DNA of 64,000 nucleotides from CBETVX01 sp965539935 (GCA_965539935.1 CBETVX010000003.1:24385-88384); one strand, 5' to 3'; shown: positions 16,301 to 24,782, counted from the first letter of the stretch. Translations and numbers: made by a program. The notes: generated from the sequence alone by a model not told the origin.

Positions 16301-17453
16301 AGAATTAGCCAATAAATATAAGAAATATGTAATAGATATGAGAAGGGAATTTCATATGAATCCTGAACCTAGCTGGGAAGAGGTAGGAACTTCCCAAAGG
16401 ATAAAGGACGAGTTGGATAAAATAGGCATTCCTTATATTACCGTGGCCAAAACAGGTATAGTAGCTACAATTAAAGGAGGAAAGGAAGGAAAAACTGTGG
16501 CCCTTAGGGCAGACATGGATGCTCTACAAGTGCAAGAGGCTAATGATGTTGCCTATAAATCAAAAAATCCCGGTATTATGCATGCCTGTGGACATGATGG
16601 TCATACTGCTATGCTTCTTGGTGCAGCTAAAATATTGAATGAAATAAAAAATGATATAAAAGGCAAGGTGAAGCTTTTCTTTCAGCCAGCAGAAGAATTA
16701 GCTGAGGGAGCTAAAAAGATGATAGAAGAAGGTGCAATGGAAGGTGTGGATGGAGTCTTTGGTATTCATCTTTGGGCCGACTTGCCATGTGGAAAGGTAA
16801 ATATACAAGCTGGACCAAGGATGGCATCTGCTGATTTGTTTAGTATAAAAGTAAAGGGTAAGGGAGGGCATGGATCATTACCCCATCAAGGTGTAGATGC
16901 GATTGTTGTAGCTTCAGCCATAGTAATGAATTTACAATCTATAGTAAGTAGGGAGATTAGTCCATTAGATCCAGCCGTAGTCAGCGTAGGGACTTTTAAG
17001 TCAGGAACAAGGTTTAACATTATAGCCAAGGAAGCTATTTTAGAAGGAACCACTAGAAGTTTCAATCATAAGGTCAGAAATTCATTTCCTAATATAATTG
17101 AAAGGATAGTAAAAGAAACAGCCCGTAGTTATAGAGCCGATGCAGAGGTAGAATATGTATTTGGAACTCCCCCTACAATAAATGAATCAGAATGTACAAA
17201 GTTAGCTCAAGATTCTATCCAGAAAATTTTGGGTAAAGAAGCATTAATTGAAATGGAAAGGGTTACAGGAGGAGAAGACTTTGCCATGTATCTAGAAAAA
17301 GCTCCAGGGGCTATGGCTTTCGTTGGAGCTGGAAATGAAGAAAAGGGAGCATCATATCCCCACCATCATGAAAGATTCAATATAGATGAAGATGGTCTGG
17401 AAATAGGGACAGCACTATATGTCCAGTATGCAGTAGATTTTCTAAATAGATAA
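16290..17453 (+). CDS. M20 amidohydrolase (N-acyl amino acid / hippurate hydrolase type)
   Basis: A 387-residue M20D-type peptidase relative. ADMDALQVQE (about 76-85), HACGHDGHTAMLLGAA (about 98-113), PAEELAEGAKKMI (about 132-144) and the C-terminal HHHERFNID supply the binuclear metal site. ATG at 16290 is used because GGAGG at 16276-16280 is nine bases ahead; the in-frame TTG at 16281 touches that site. Overlap with the upstream amidase implies coupled translation. Homologues deacylate N-acetyl or N-benzoyl amino acids. Together with the preceding transporter it makes a probable scavenging operon for N-blocked amino acids in an amino-acid-fermenting organism. Confidence 0.85.
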   Translation: MKIKELANKYKKYVIDMRREFHMNPEPSWEEVGTSQRIKDELDKIGIPYITVAKTGIVATIKGGKEGKTVALRADMDALQVQEANDVAYKSKNPGIMHACGHDGHTAMLLGAAKILNEIKNDIKGKVKLFFQPAEELAEGAKKMIEEGAMEGVDGVFGIHLWADLPCGKVNIQAGPRMASADLFSIKVKGKGGHGSLPHQGVDAIVVASAIVMNLQSIVSREISPLDPAVVSVGTFKSGTRFNIIAKEAILEGTTRSFNHKVRNSFPNIIERIVKETARSYRADAEVEYVFGTPPTINESECTKLAQDSIQKILGKEALIEMERVTGGEDFAMYLEKAPGAMAFVGAGNEEKGASYPHHHERFNIDEDGLEIGTALYVQYAVDFLNR

Positions 17454-17487
17454 AATAGTCAAGGGGTATTCCCTTGACTATTTTTAA
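17453..17487. terminator. Bidirectional rho-independent terminator
   Basis: AAATAGTCAAGGG (17453-17465) pairs perfectly over 13 bases with CCCTTGACTATTT (17471-17483), loop GTATT, with T residues on one side and A residues on the other. It lies between convergent genes and should work for both. Confidence 0.85.
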
Positions 17488-17492
17488 CTATC

Positions 17493-18692
17493 TTAATATA
17501 ATTCATTTAATCTTTTCGCCATAGCCTTACCAATATTAATACATCCATCAATATTTTCTTTACTTGCACTGCTACGAGCTTCTACAGGTTCTGCAACCAT
17601 TTCCCATTTAATATTTTCAGCAAATTTCATTAGATTATTTACTCCTCCACCACTCCAACTACAAGTACCAAAAACACCTAAAATTCTATTTTTTACTCCC
17701 ATTTGTAATAGTTTAGTAGTTAATTCTTCGATTGGAGGGAATAAATTAGTATTGTATGCAGCACTTCCAATGATAAGCCCCCTATATTTCCATATATCCC
17801 TTAGTATATAAGAAATATGGGTCTTAGAAGCATCAAACAATTTAATATTTTCAATTCCTTCCTCCGAGAGTGTTCTAGCTATAGTTTCAGCCATTTTAGC
17901 TGTATTTCCATACATAGTACCGTAGACTATAACTACACCTTTATCAGTTTCAGATTTACTCCATTTATCATATAGAGAAACAACTTTATCAATGTGATTT
18001 TTCCATATAGGACCATGGGTTGAACAAATGGTTTTGATTTCTAATCCAGAAAGCTTTTGGATAGCTTTTTGAACCATCATGCCATACTTTCCTACAATAT
18101 TAGAATAATATCTTCTCATTTCTTCTTCGAAGAAATCTAGATCGACTTCAAAATCAAATATCCCCCCATCTAAAGAGCCAAAACTACCAAAGGCATCGCC
18201 AGAGAATAATATATTATTATTAACTTCGTATGTCATCATAGTTTCTGGCCAATGAACCATTGGAGTCATATAGAACTTAAGTTTATGATTGCCTAAATCT
18301 AATTCATCTCCTTCTTTAACGGTATACAGATTATCAGTTATACCAAAGAAATCTTTTATCATACCAAATGTCTTTGCATTTCCAACAATCTTTATATCGG
18401 GATAATAATCTACTACCATTTTAAGTAATCCCGAATGGTCAGGCTCCATATGATTTACTATTATGTAATCAATCTTTTTATCTTCACCTATGATGCTTTT
18501 AATTTTTCTTAAATATTCTTTAGAGTGACTACCTTCAACTGAATCTATTAAAGCAGTCTTATCATCCACTATGAGATAAGAATTATAAGCTACACCATGG
18601 TCAAGAGGCCATAAATTTTCAAATAATGCTAGTCTTTTATCATTTGTACCTACCCAGTATATGTCCTTTGTAATATTAACTGATTTAAACAT
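17493..18692 (-). CDS. fprA: Flavodiiron protein (A-type flavoprotein FprA)
   Basis: A 399-residue flavodiiron protein that reduces O2 to water and/or NO to N2O, protecting anaerobes. The N-terminal metallo-beta-lactamase-like domain carries the diiron ligands in NHMEPDHSG (about 79-87), VHWPETM (about 147-153), GDAFGSFG (about 165-172) and STHGPIW (about 225-231). The C-terminal flavodoxin domain begins at about 253 with VVIVYGTMYGNTAKMAE, the FMN phosphate loop. No rubredoxin domain is attached, so an external electron donor is needed. AGGAGG-like site (GGAGGTATTTAAAT) before the ATG. Monocistronic, convergent with the M20 operon. Confidence 0.9.
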   Translation of the reverse strand: MFKSVNITKDIYWVGTNDKRLALFENLWPLDHGVAYNSYLIVDDKTALIDSVEGSHSKEYLRKIKSIIGEDKKIDYIIVNHMEPDHSGLLKMVVDYYPDIKIVGNAKTFGMIKDFFGITDNLYTVKEGDELDLGNHKLKFYMTPMVHWPETMMTYEVNNNILFSGDAFGSFGSLDGGIFDFEVDLDFFEEEMRRYYSNIVGKYGMMVQKAIQKLSGLEIKTICSTHGPIWKNHIDKVVSLYDKWSKSETDKGVVIVYGTMYGNTAKMAETIARTLSEEGIENIKLFDASKTHISYILRDIWKYRGLIIGSAAYNTNLFPPIEELTTKLLQMGVKNRILGVFGTCSWSGGGVNNLMKFAENIKWEMVAEPVEARSSASKENIDGCINIGKAMAKRLNELY

Positions 18693-18879
18693 ATTTAAAT
18701 ACCTCCGATAAAATTTTTATACATTAACATTTTAACAATCTATTATCTAAATACCAACAATTTTTCTCCTTAATCATTAATTTTTTTTAAAGTTCATATA
18801 AATATTGCTTAAAACTTCCAAAAAGTTATAACATTTATATAATAAATATCATATTATATAACATAGTATATATAAAAAT

Positions 18880-18900
18880 GCTAGAGTAAAAAACTCTAGC
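18880..18900 (-). terminator. Minus-strand terminator of the small gene
   Basis: GCTAGAGT and ACTCTAGC (18880-18887 and 18893-18900) form a perfect 8-pair stem with a 5-base loop. Read on the minus strand it is followed by ATTTTTATAT, a terminator tail, and it begins 28 bases after the stop of the 34-codon gene. Confidence 0.65.
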
Positions 18901-18928
18901 TAAAAATCCGTAAAAAGTTTAGATAAAG

Positions 18929-19033
18929 TTAATAATCACTAAATACGTATAAAAAAATTATTATTGTCCAAATAATACTATCATCTTCTAATAAAAGCTT
19001 ATCCAAACTTCTGCTTTTTTTCCTTCTTCCCAT
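18929..19033 (-). CDS. Small membrane-like protein, 34 residues, uncharacterised
   Basis: A 34-codon frame on the minus strand begins with ATG at 19033, six bases after AAGGAGGG, and ends with TAA at 18929. It reads MGRRKKSRSL with five basic residues in the first eight, then an acidic patch (LEDDS), then a hydrophobic stretch IIWTIIIFLYVF and SDY. That profile fits a single-pass small membrane protein. A hairpin with a T-rich minus-strand tail follows 28 bases downstream, so start site, frame and terminator agree. It is the only gene in the 540-base gap 18693-19232. I do not recognise a family; a spore or stress small protein is a guess. Confidence 0.55.
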   Translation of the reverse strand: MGRRKKSRSLDKLLLEDDSIIWTIIIFLYVFSDY

Positions 19034-19166
19034 GAACAGCCCTCCTTCAGAATAGTATCTCATTCTTAGCTAGTAATATAATATTTAATGACTTATTGAG
19101 ATGTTACTACCGGCAGTTTATGCCTATAATTTAATATGATTTAATTGGCTAATAATAAGAGAATAA

Positions 19167-19196
19167 TTGTAATATTATTGAAAATTAGACTATAAT
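19167..19196 (+). promoter_or_regulatory. Promoter of hflX
   Basis: TTGTAA (19167-19172), an 18-base spacer and a consensus TATAAT (19191-19196), 36 bases before the ATG at 19233. Confidence 0.55.
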
Positions 19197-19232
19197 ATAA
19201 ATAGAATTAATAAAATTAGAAGTGGTGAGAAA

Positions 19233-20522
19233 ATGATAATAAATGAAAATAATGAAGTAACTAATTTAAATCAAAAAGCCATTTTAGTTGGAATAGATAC
19301 AGGGAAAGGTAATATATCTATTGAAGACTCTATGGAAGAACTAATGGAGCTGGCTAGAGCCGCTGAAGCAGAGGTTTTAGATACAGTAATCCAAGCTAGA
19401 CCAAATATTGATCCAGCTTATTTTATTGGTAGTGGGAAAGTAGAAGAAGTGAAACTGATGTGTACAGCTTTAGATGCCGATACAGTAATATTTAATGATG
19501 AGTTATCACCATCTCAAATCAGGAATCTTGAAGAAAAATTGGAAGTGGCAATAATAGACAGAACAACACTAATACTAGATATATTTGCACGTAGAGCCAA
19601 GACTAAAGAGGCTAAACTTCAAGTGGAGATAGCCCAGCTAAGATATAGACTTCCTAGATTAATTGGACTAGGAAGGTCATTATCTAGAACAGGTGGGGGA
19701 ATAGGAACTAGAGGTCCAGGGGAACAGCAGCTTGAACTTGATAGAAGACGAATACTGAAAAGGATCAGTGATTTAAAGAAAGAAATAAAAGCTGTAAAGA
19801 AAAATAGAGAAGTTCAAAGATCTAGAAGAGAAAAAAATAATATTCCTGTAGTAGCTTTAGTAGGATATACAAATGCTGGAAAATCAACTATGATGAACAG
19901 ATTTTTAAGCATAAGTGAAAAAGATAATAGCAATAGAGAGGTTTACTCAAAGGACATGCTCTTTGCTACATTAGATACTTATCATAGACAAATTGTACTT
20001 GATAGTAATAAGAAGTTCATATTAATAGACACTGTAGGTTTTGTAAGCAAACTTCCCCATCATCTAGTGGATGCCTTCAAAGCTACATTGGAGGAAGTTG
20101 TTGAGGCAGATTTGCTCATTCATGTGGTGGATATTTCTAATGATAAATATGAGATGCAAATAAATGTGACTCAAAAAGTATTAAAGGATATAGGAATAAA
20201 GAATAAACCTACAATATATGCACTTAATAAATTTGATAGGGCCAATATAGAATTTGTACCCTTTGAAGAGGAGCATGTATATACTTCAGCACTGACAGGT
20301 CAAGGAATGGAAGAGTTAATTACTAAAATAAACTCTCATATCTTTAAAAATAATAGGATAGTTGAGATGTTAATTCCCTATAATAGAGGAGAAATATATT
20401 CATATTTGTGTGAAAAAACCAATGTTATCAATACAGAGTATAAAGAGGAAGGAATAGGAATTGAAACAGAAGTAGATGAAATAGTATATAATAAATATAA
20501 AGAATACATAACGAAAGAATAA
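19233..20522 (+). CDS. hflX: GTPase HflX
   Basis: A 429-residue ribosome-associated GTPase that splits or rescues stalled ribosomes under stress. The N-terminal HflX domain (about 15-120) is followed by the Gly-rich linker RTGGGIGTRGPGEQQLE (about 152-168), which is diagnostic, and by a coiled region rich in Lys/Arg. The G domain has GYTNAGKS (about 211-218), DTVGFV (about 266-271) and NKFD (about 333-336). Length matches the family. The HEAT-repeat gene follows directly and may be cotranscribed. Confidence 0.93.
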   Translation: MIINENNEVTNLNQKAILVGIDTGKGNISIEDSMEELMELARAAEAEVLDTVIQARPNIDPAYFIGSGKVEEVKLMCTALDADTVIFNDELSPSQIRNLEEKLEVAIIDRTTLILDIFARRAKTKEAKLQVEIAQLRYRLPRLIGLGRSLSRTGGGIGTRGPGEQQLELDRRRILKRISDLKKEIKAVKKNREVQRSRREKNNIPVVALVGYTNAGKSTMMNRFLSISEKDNSNREVYSKDMLFATLDTYHRQIVLDSNKKFILIDTVGFVSKLPHHLVDAFKATLEEVVEADLLIHVVDISNDKYEMQINVTQKVLKDIGIKNKPTIYALNKFDRANIEFVPFEEEHVYTSALTGQGMEELITKINSHIFKNNRIVEMLIPYNRGEIYSYLCEKTNVINTEYKEEGIGIETEVDEIVYNKYKEYITKE

Positions 20523-20545
20523 TTTTGATGAGGGTGAATACTTCC

Positions 20546-21235
20546 ATGAATTTTAAAGAAATATCATGGGACAAGCTAGATAAATTTGAAGTCATAGAGG
20601 ATGCACTGATTACTTATCTTTTATATAAAGAGGGTAAAAATATTGATTTAATTAGTCGAATTAGAAATATTTCCAGGGAAAAAGTTGAGAAGGACATTAT
20701 AAAGGCTAAAATAAAAATAAGGGAAATGAAATCTCACAAGGTTAAATCAAATAAAACCATGTTAGATAAAATCCTTGGATTATCTAAAGAAAAAAGATTA
20801 GAATTAATAAAGAACGCCGATGAAGACAGTATTAATAAGCTTAAAGAAGATATCAAAGGAAAATATAATAAGATAAAAAATCCAGATGATAAAGTAATAC
20901 TTATCTGGTTAATAGGAGAATTAAAAGATAAAAGTTTAATGAATATCATTATAAAAGATATGGCTCACTATCATGGAAATGTGAGAAGGATGGTTTGTTC
21001 AGCATTGGGGAAACTTAATGATCCAAGGGGAAGATATGCATTACATAGAGGTTTAAATGATAAAAAGGCACAAGTAAGACAATATGCCGCAAAGGCTTTG
21101 GCTGATATAGGAAATGAAGAATCTATTAGGTTGCTTAAGGATATAGTCAGGAGGCAAAATGAAAAAGACTATGTAAAAATAGCCTGTATCAATTCTATTA
21201 AGATTATTAAAAAAAATATTATTAATGAAAATTAA
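20546..21235 (+). CDS. HEAT-repeat protein
   Basis: A 229-residue all-helical protein. The last 100 residues contain HEAT/PBS-lyase-like repeats (VRRMVCSALGKLNDPRGRYA, VRQYAAKALADIGNEESIRL). The N-terminal half is basic and helical (ISREKVEKDIIKAKIKIREM) and could contact nucleic acid. ATG at 20546 follows AGGGTG with nine-base spacing and is preferred to earlier in-frame TTG/ATG at 20525/20528. Function is not known; HEAT repeats serve protein-protein contact. It begins 23 bases after hflX, so a role in the same translation-related process is possible. Confidence 0.7.
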   Translation: MNFKEISWDKLDKFEVIEDALITYLLYKEGKNIDLISRIRNISREKVEKDIIKAKIKIREMKSHKVKSNKTMLDKILGLSKEKRLELIKNADEDSINKLKEDIKGKYNKIKNPDDKVILIWLIGELKDKSLMNIIIKDMAHYHGNVRRMVCSALGKLNDPRGRYALHRGLNDKKAQVRQYAAKALADIGNEESIRLLKDIVRRQNEKDYVKIACINSIKIIKKNIINEN

Positions 21236-21329
21236 GGGAAGTCTTTGTTTTTTTTCACTACATCAACTATTTTATCCTATGAGTAAAGTGTTGCTTTAGA
21301 TACGAAAGGTCGCCCTACATTAGTTGCCT

Positions 21330-21692
21330 TTAGCTTTCTTGATAAAGTGGATCCAATTTCATATAGTTATTAACACAATGTTGAGTATTAATTAGCATAA
21401 GTTGGCTTTTCTTTTGTCCCAATATTTTCCAGACATCTAGTAGGGTAGGTAAAACAATATGGGAAATATATTTTCTACTTAAGGTATAAACTTTATTGTT
21501 CATTTCGTCAGTTCCGCGGTATATTATTTTGCCTTTATCAGTTTCTTCTAGATTATCAAAAAAGGGGATATGCATGATGTCATGATAACTGGGCCTATGG
21601 TCTTCAGGCAACATATTTAAATGTATTGCGGTGGCTACTGATGAAGAATGACATCCGTCAAAACAATGATATATAATATGAAATGAAATCAC
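21330..21692 (-). CDS. DUF3189-family protein
   Basis: A 120-residue protein whose start, IIYHCFDGCHSSSVATAIHL, matches the DUF3189 family of Firmicutes (typical IYHC-GG-HSS motif); DIMHIPFFD follows near 38-46. The biochemical function of the family is unknown. The Cys-His-Ser cluster at the N-terminus is conserved and may be a metal or catalytic site. Start choice is uncertain: a GTG at 21692 lies against the GGAAGG ribosome site, so a non-ATG codon slightly downstream may be used. It is convergent with the HEAT gene and divergent from the IMPACT-family gene. Confidence 0.65.
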   Translation of the reverse strand: MISFHIIYHCFDGCHSSSVATAIHLNMLPEDHRPSYHDIMHIPFFDNLEETDKGKIIYRGTDEMNNKVYTLSRKYISHIVLPTLLDVWKILGQKKSQLMLINTQHCVNNYMKLDPLYQES

Positions 21693-21769
21693 CTTCCATT
21701 TTTAATTAGTATATGTATTTATTATTTGATAAAAGTGAGATAAATATAATAGGATAAGTAGGTGAGATT

Positions 21770-22423
21770 ATGTCGAAGGATTATAAAACTTTATTTGAAT
21801 ATGGTGAAGCAGAGGACATTATTAATAAATCTAGATTTATTGGTTATGCTAAACCTGTTAATAGTGAAGAAGAAGCTATAGAATTTATAGAAAAAATAAA
21901 AAAGAAACATAAGGATGCAACCCATAATGTACCAGCCTATGTAATTGGATTAAACAATGAAATTCAGAGATATAGTGACGACGGAGAGCCTTCAGGCACA
22001 GCAGGAGTTCCAATATTAGACATGCTAAAAAAGGAAGAAATTAAAAATACCGTGGTAGTTGTTACTAGATATTTTGGAGGTATTAAGCTAGGAACTGGCG
22101 GGTTAGTTAGAGCATATACTAAGGCAGCTAAACTTGCTATCAATGAAGCAAAAGTAGTAGAAAAAGCATTTTATAAGCTTTTTCTCATTAGATTAGATTA
22201 CACATTACATGGCAAAGTTCAAAATGAGATTATGAATAGTGAGCATATTATTAAAGACACAGTCTATGATGATAAGGTTAATATGTATGTTTACTGTAGG
22301 CCCAGTGATATAGACTTTTTTTTAAATACAATAATTAATCTAACCAGTGACAAAGCTCAAATTGAAGAAAAGGAAGAAGTTTACTTAACTCTTCTAGATG
22401 GAAAAATTGTTGAAAATAATTGA
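21770..22423 (+). CDS. IMPACT/YigZ-family protein
   Basis: A 217-residue YigZ-type protein. The N-terminal IMPACT domain has the signature DDGEPSGTAGVPIL (about 66-79) and VVVTRYFGGIKLGTGGLVRAY (about 91-110). The C-terminal domain has the DUF1949 ferredoxin-like fold (YTLHGKVQNEI, VYDDKVNMYV). Bacterial members may act in translation control or as peptidase-like factors, but the reaction is unproven. ATG follows TAGGTGAG. Length is normal for the family. Confidence 0.9.
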   Translation: MSKDYKTLFEYGEAEDIINKSRFIGYAKPVNSEEEAIEFIEKIKKKHKDATHNVPAYVIGLNNEIQRYSDDGEPSGTAGVPILDMLKKEEIKNTVVVVTRYFGGIKLGTGGLVRAYTKAAKLAINEAKVVEKAFYKLFLIRLDYTLHGKVQNEIMNSEHIIKDTVYDDKVNMYVYCRPSDIDFFLNTIINLTSDKAQIEEKEEVYLTLLDGKIVENN

Positions 22424-22432
22424 TAGACCTTG

Positions 22433-22458
22433 AGTATAAATGGGTATACTTTTATACA
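22433..22458 (+). terminator. Possible terminator after the IMPACT-family gene
   Basis: AGTATA (22433-22438) pairs with TATACT (22445-22450) around AATGGG, followed by TTTTATAC. The stem is short and AT-rich. Confidence 0.35.
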
Positions 22459-22489
22459 TAAAAAACATTAGCAGTGGAGGGGTTACATT

Positions 22490-22879
22490 ATGGATATGGA
22501 ACAACTAAAAAAGGAAATGTTAGACAAAAAAGTATGGGCAGTAGTTGGAGCTACAACAAATGAAGAAAAGTTCGGGTATAAAATTTATAAAAAACTTAAG
22601 AATAGAGGATATGAAGTCTATCCAGTTAATCCTAGATGTGATGAAATAGAAGGAGACAAATGCTATAAATCTATAGCAGATTTACCTGTAAAACCTGATT
22701 GTGTAGATATGGTAGTGCCACCAAAGGTTTCAAATAATGTAGTTAATGAAATTGTAGAAAATGGAATTGAGTATGTATGGTTTCAACCGGGTACATTTAC
22801 TGAAGAAACTATAGATTTAGCTGAAGAAAAGGGTCTTAAATTTGTATATTATGATTGTGTTTTAGTAGCATTGGGATAG
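22490..22879 (+). CDS. CoA-binding protein (YccU type)
   Basis: A 129-residue single-domain CoA-binding Rossmann protein. WAVVGATTNEEKFGYKIYK (about 15-33), YEVYPVNP (about 42-49) and VVPPKVSNNVVNE (about 75-87) match the NDP/CoA-binding fold seen in the succinyl-CoA synthetase alpha N-terminus. These small proteins bind CoA but their physiological role is not defined. GTGGAGGGG precedes the ATG with good spacing. A strong terminator follows. Confidence 0.88.
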   Translation: MDMEQLKKEMLDKKVWAVVGATTNEEKFGYKIYKKLKNRGYEVYPVNPRCDEIEGDKCYKSIADLPVKPDCVDMVVPPKVSNNVVNEIVENGIEYVWFQPGTFTEETIDLAEEKGLKFVYYDCVLVALG

Positions 22880-22890
22880 TGAAAAGAATT

Positions 22891-22916
22891 AAGCCGCATT
22901 TATCGCGGCTTTTTAT
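22891..22916. terminator. Rho-independent terminator between convergent genes
   Basis: AAGCCGC (22891-22897) and GCGGCTT (22905-22911) form a 7-pair stem with ATTTATC loop and a T-rich tail. It overlaps the last codons of the minus-strand TauE-like gene. Confidence 0.75.
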
Positions 22917-23256
22917 CTTTGTAAAAGAATTGATATAAAGCCATTGCAAATAAAAAAAAACCAAACATCTTTTTTAGTAAATCCGATGAAAGACTTACAG
23001 CTAAATTTGAACCAATTATAGCTCCAATTATTCCTGTTGTGGTAAGGGGTAGCCAAAGATTTATATCTATATTTTTATTCTTTAAATGGGTAATTATCGC
23101 AACAAGAGCAACTGGAATAAAAGTAAAAAGATTAACACTTTGGGCCTGTTGCTGGTTTAATTCTGTGAAAAAGATTAAAGCAGGAATTAATATTGCGCCT
23201 CCCCCTATGCCCATTCCACTAATGATACCCGATAAAAATCCTATCAGTGAAAGCAT
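22900..23256 (-). CDS. TauE/SafE-family half-size membrane protein (second of pair)
   Basis: A 118-residue membrane protein with four hydrophobic helices. GFLSGIISGMGIGGGAILIPAL near the N-terminus is the TauE/SafE glycine motif, present once instead of twice as in full-length 250-residue members. It starts one base after the stop of a second half-size gene (ATG 23256, previous stop 23258-23260), with GGATGG as ribosome site inside the upstream gene. The two halves probably assemble as a heterodimer equivalent to a full-length sulfite/organosulfonate exporter. The substrate is unknown. Confidence 0.78.
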   Translation of the reverse strand: MLSLIGFLSGIISGMGIGGGAILIPALIFFTELNQQQAQSVNLFTFIPVALVAIITHLKNKNIDINLWLPLTTTGIIGAIIGSNLAVSLSSDLLKKMFGFFLFAMALYQFFYKDKKPR

Positions 23257-23257
23257 A

Positions 23258-23614
23258 TTAAAACACCATCCTAAGAGCAGCCATCATCATGAAAATAGCA
23301 AAAACTTTTCTAAGGATATTGTTGGGGATTTTGTTTAAAATTTTTGCCCCTATATAACTACCTATTACACCGCCTAATGCAACTTTGAACGTTGTATCTA
23401 GAGAAATAACCCCTGATTTATAGTATATAAATGTACTTGCAATTGCCAAAGGGAGTATTATTGAGATAGCAGTAGCGTGGGCTTTATGTTCCTCTATATT
23501 AAGTAGAAAAATCATACCAGGAACCAAAAGAGTTCCTCCACCAGAACCAAATAGTCCGTTTAATAGTCCAGTACAAATCCCAAGCAAACCTATTTTAAAA
23601 CCTCTTTTTTTCAT
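23258..23614 (-). CDS. TauE/SafE-family half-size membrane protein (first of pair)
   Basis: A 118-residue protein with four hydrophobic helices and the motif LLGICTGLLNGLFGSGGGTL near residues 10-29, the same repeat unit as its neighbour. Together the two chains reproduce the duplicated architecture of TauE/SafE transporters, so this is a split natural form rather than a broken gene: each half has its own start, ribosome site and similar length. It is divergent from cysK, so a sulfur-related export role is plausible but not demonstrated. Confidence 0.78.
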   Translation of the reverse strand: MKKRGFKIGLLGICTGLLNGLFGSGGGTLLVPGMIFLLNIEEHKAHATAISIILPLAIASTFIYYKSGVISLDTTFKVALGGVIGSYIGAKILNKIPNNILRKVFAIFMMMAALRMVF

Positions 23615-23709
23615 AAAATCAACCCTAATTCCATAAAATATTTACAAAATTAATTTAACCTTATTTTATATATAAAATTCATAGTTAAAAGTTATTTTAT
23701 TTAAATTAC

Positions 23710-23738
23710 TTGACATAGGGTAAAATTAATTATAAAAT
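23710..23738 (+). promoter_or_regulatory. Promoter of cysK
   Basis: Consensus TTGACA (23710-23715), a 17-base spacer and TAAAAT (23733-23738), with an alternative TATAAA at 23731. It lies 47 bases ahead of the ATG. No T-box, SAM or other riboswitch is recognisable in the leader. Confidence 0.6.
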
Positions 23739-23784
23739 AAAACCACAAATTCTGATATGAATTATATGAATTAGGAGGTAGATT

Positions 23785-24708
23785 ATGAAAGTCTATAATA
23801 ATATTACTGAATTAATAGGTTCAACACCAATGATTAAACTCAATAAAATGACTCCAAAGGATGGAGCGGACATATTTTTAAAGTTAGAGTTTTATAATCC
23901 AGGTAGTAGTGTAAAGGATAGAATAGCTCTAAATATGATTGAATCAGCTGAAAGAGAAGGAATTTTAAAAGAAGGTGGTACCATTGTAGAACCTACCAGT
24001 GGTAACACAGGGATAGGTTTAGCCATGATAGGTGCAGCAAAGGGTTATAGGGTTATATTAGTAATGCCCGATACCATGAGTATAGAAAGAAGAAAACTAC
24101 TTAAGGCTTTTGGGGCAGAATTAGTTTTAACTGATGGTGCTTTAGGAATGAAGGGAGCCATTGAAAAAGCTGAAGACCTTGTTAGAAAAAATCCTTCATA
24201 TTATATGCCACAACAATTTAATAACAAAGCTAATCCAGCTATTCATAGAAAAACTACTGCCTTAGAAATATTAGATCAAATGGATAATGATTTTGATATG
24301 TTTATTGCAGGAGTTGGAACCGGTGGAACAATTACAGGGGTCGGAGAAGTGATTAAGGAAAAAATAGATAAGGTAAAGGTGGTGGCTGTAGAGCCAGAAA
24401 ATTCACCAGTTATGTCAGGTGGTAAACCAGGACCCCATAAGATTCAAGGTATAGGTGCGGGATTTATACCAGATGTTTTGAATACTGATATTATAGACGA
24501 AGTATTTAAAGTTCCAGATGAAGAAGCCTTTAATATAGCTAGAAAACTTCCTAAAGAAGAAGGGATACTAGTAGGAATTTCATCGGGAGCAGCAGTTTAT
24601 ACAGCTATTGAGAAATCAAAGGAATTAGGAAAGGGCAAAAAAATAGTAGTTATAATTCCTAGTTATGGAGAGAGATATTTAAGCACACCATTATTTGAAT
24701 TAGACTAA
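23785..24708 (+). CDS. cysK: Cysteine synthase A (O-acetylserine thiol-lyase)
   Basis: A 307-residue PLP enzyme that makes L-cysteine from O-acetylserine and sulfide. The PLP lysine lies in NPGSSVKDRIA (Lys at about 43), the substrate loop in PTSGNTGIGLAM (about 69-80), the phosphate-binding GVGTGGTITG at about 174-183, and the PLP ring-nitrogen serine in ISSGAAVY (about 265-272). Length is that of CysK. Strong AGGAGGT and an own promoter. Cystathionine beta-synthase relatives share the fold, but no CBS-specific domain is attached. Confidence 0.92.
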   Translation: MKVYNNITELIGSTPMIKLNKMTPKDGADIFLKLEFYNPGSSVKDRIALNMIESAEREGILKEGGTIVEPTSGNTGIGLAMIGAAKGYRVILVMPDTMSIERRKLLKAFGAELVLTDGALGMKGAIEKAEDLVRKNPSYYMPQQFNNKANPAIHRKTTALEILDQMDNDFDMFIAGVGTGGTITGVGEVIKEKIDKVKVVAVEPENSPVMSGGKPGPHKIQGIGAGFIPDVLNTDIIDEVFKVPDEEAFNIARKLPKEEGILVGISSGAAVYTAIEKSKELGKGKKIVVIIPSYGERYLSTPLFELD

Positions 24709-24730
24709 AAATATTTATCTTATATGCAAT

Positions 24731-24762
24731 GGAGCAGATTGATACTGCTCCTTAATTTTTTT
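24731..24762 (+). terminator. Rho-independent terminator after cysK
   Basis: GGAGCAG (24731-24737) pairs with CTGCTCC (24745-24751), followed by TTAATTTTTTT. Confidence 0.8.
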
Positions 24763-24782
24763 GGTGAAATTTTTATAAAATA

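Noticed and set aside
18693..19232. RNA gene in the 540-base gap
   Set aside because: The only structured element is the terminator hairpin that fits the 34-codon gene; no tRNA, 6S or SRP features.
22900..23614. Frameshifted single TauE gene
   Set aside because: Each half has its own start, a ribosome site and a full repeat unit of equal length, and split forms are known, so two genes are more likely.
23760..23784. Possible riboswitch ahead of cysK
   Set aside because: The leader is only about 40 bases and lacks SAM, T-box or other known elements.
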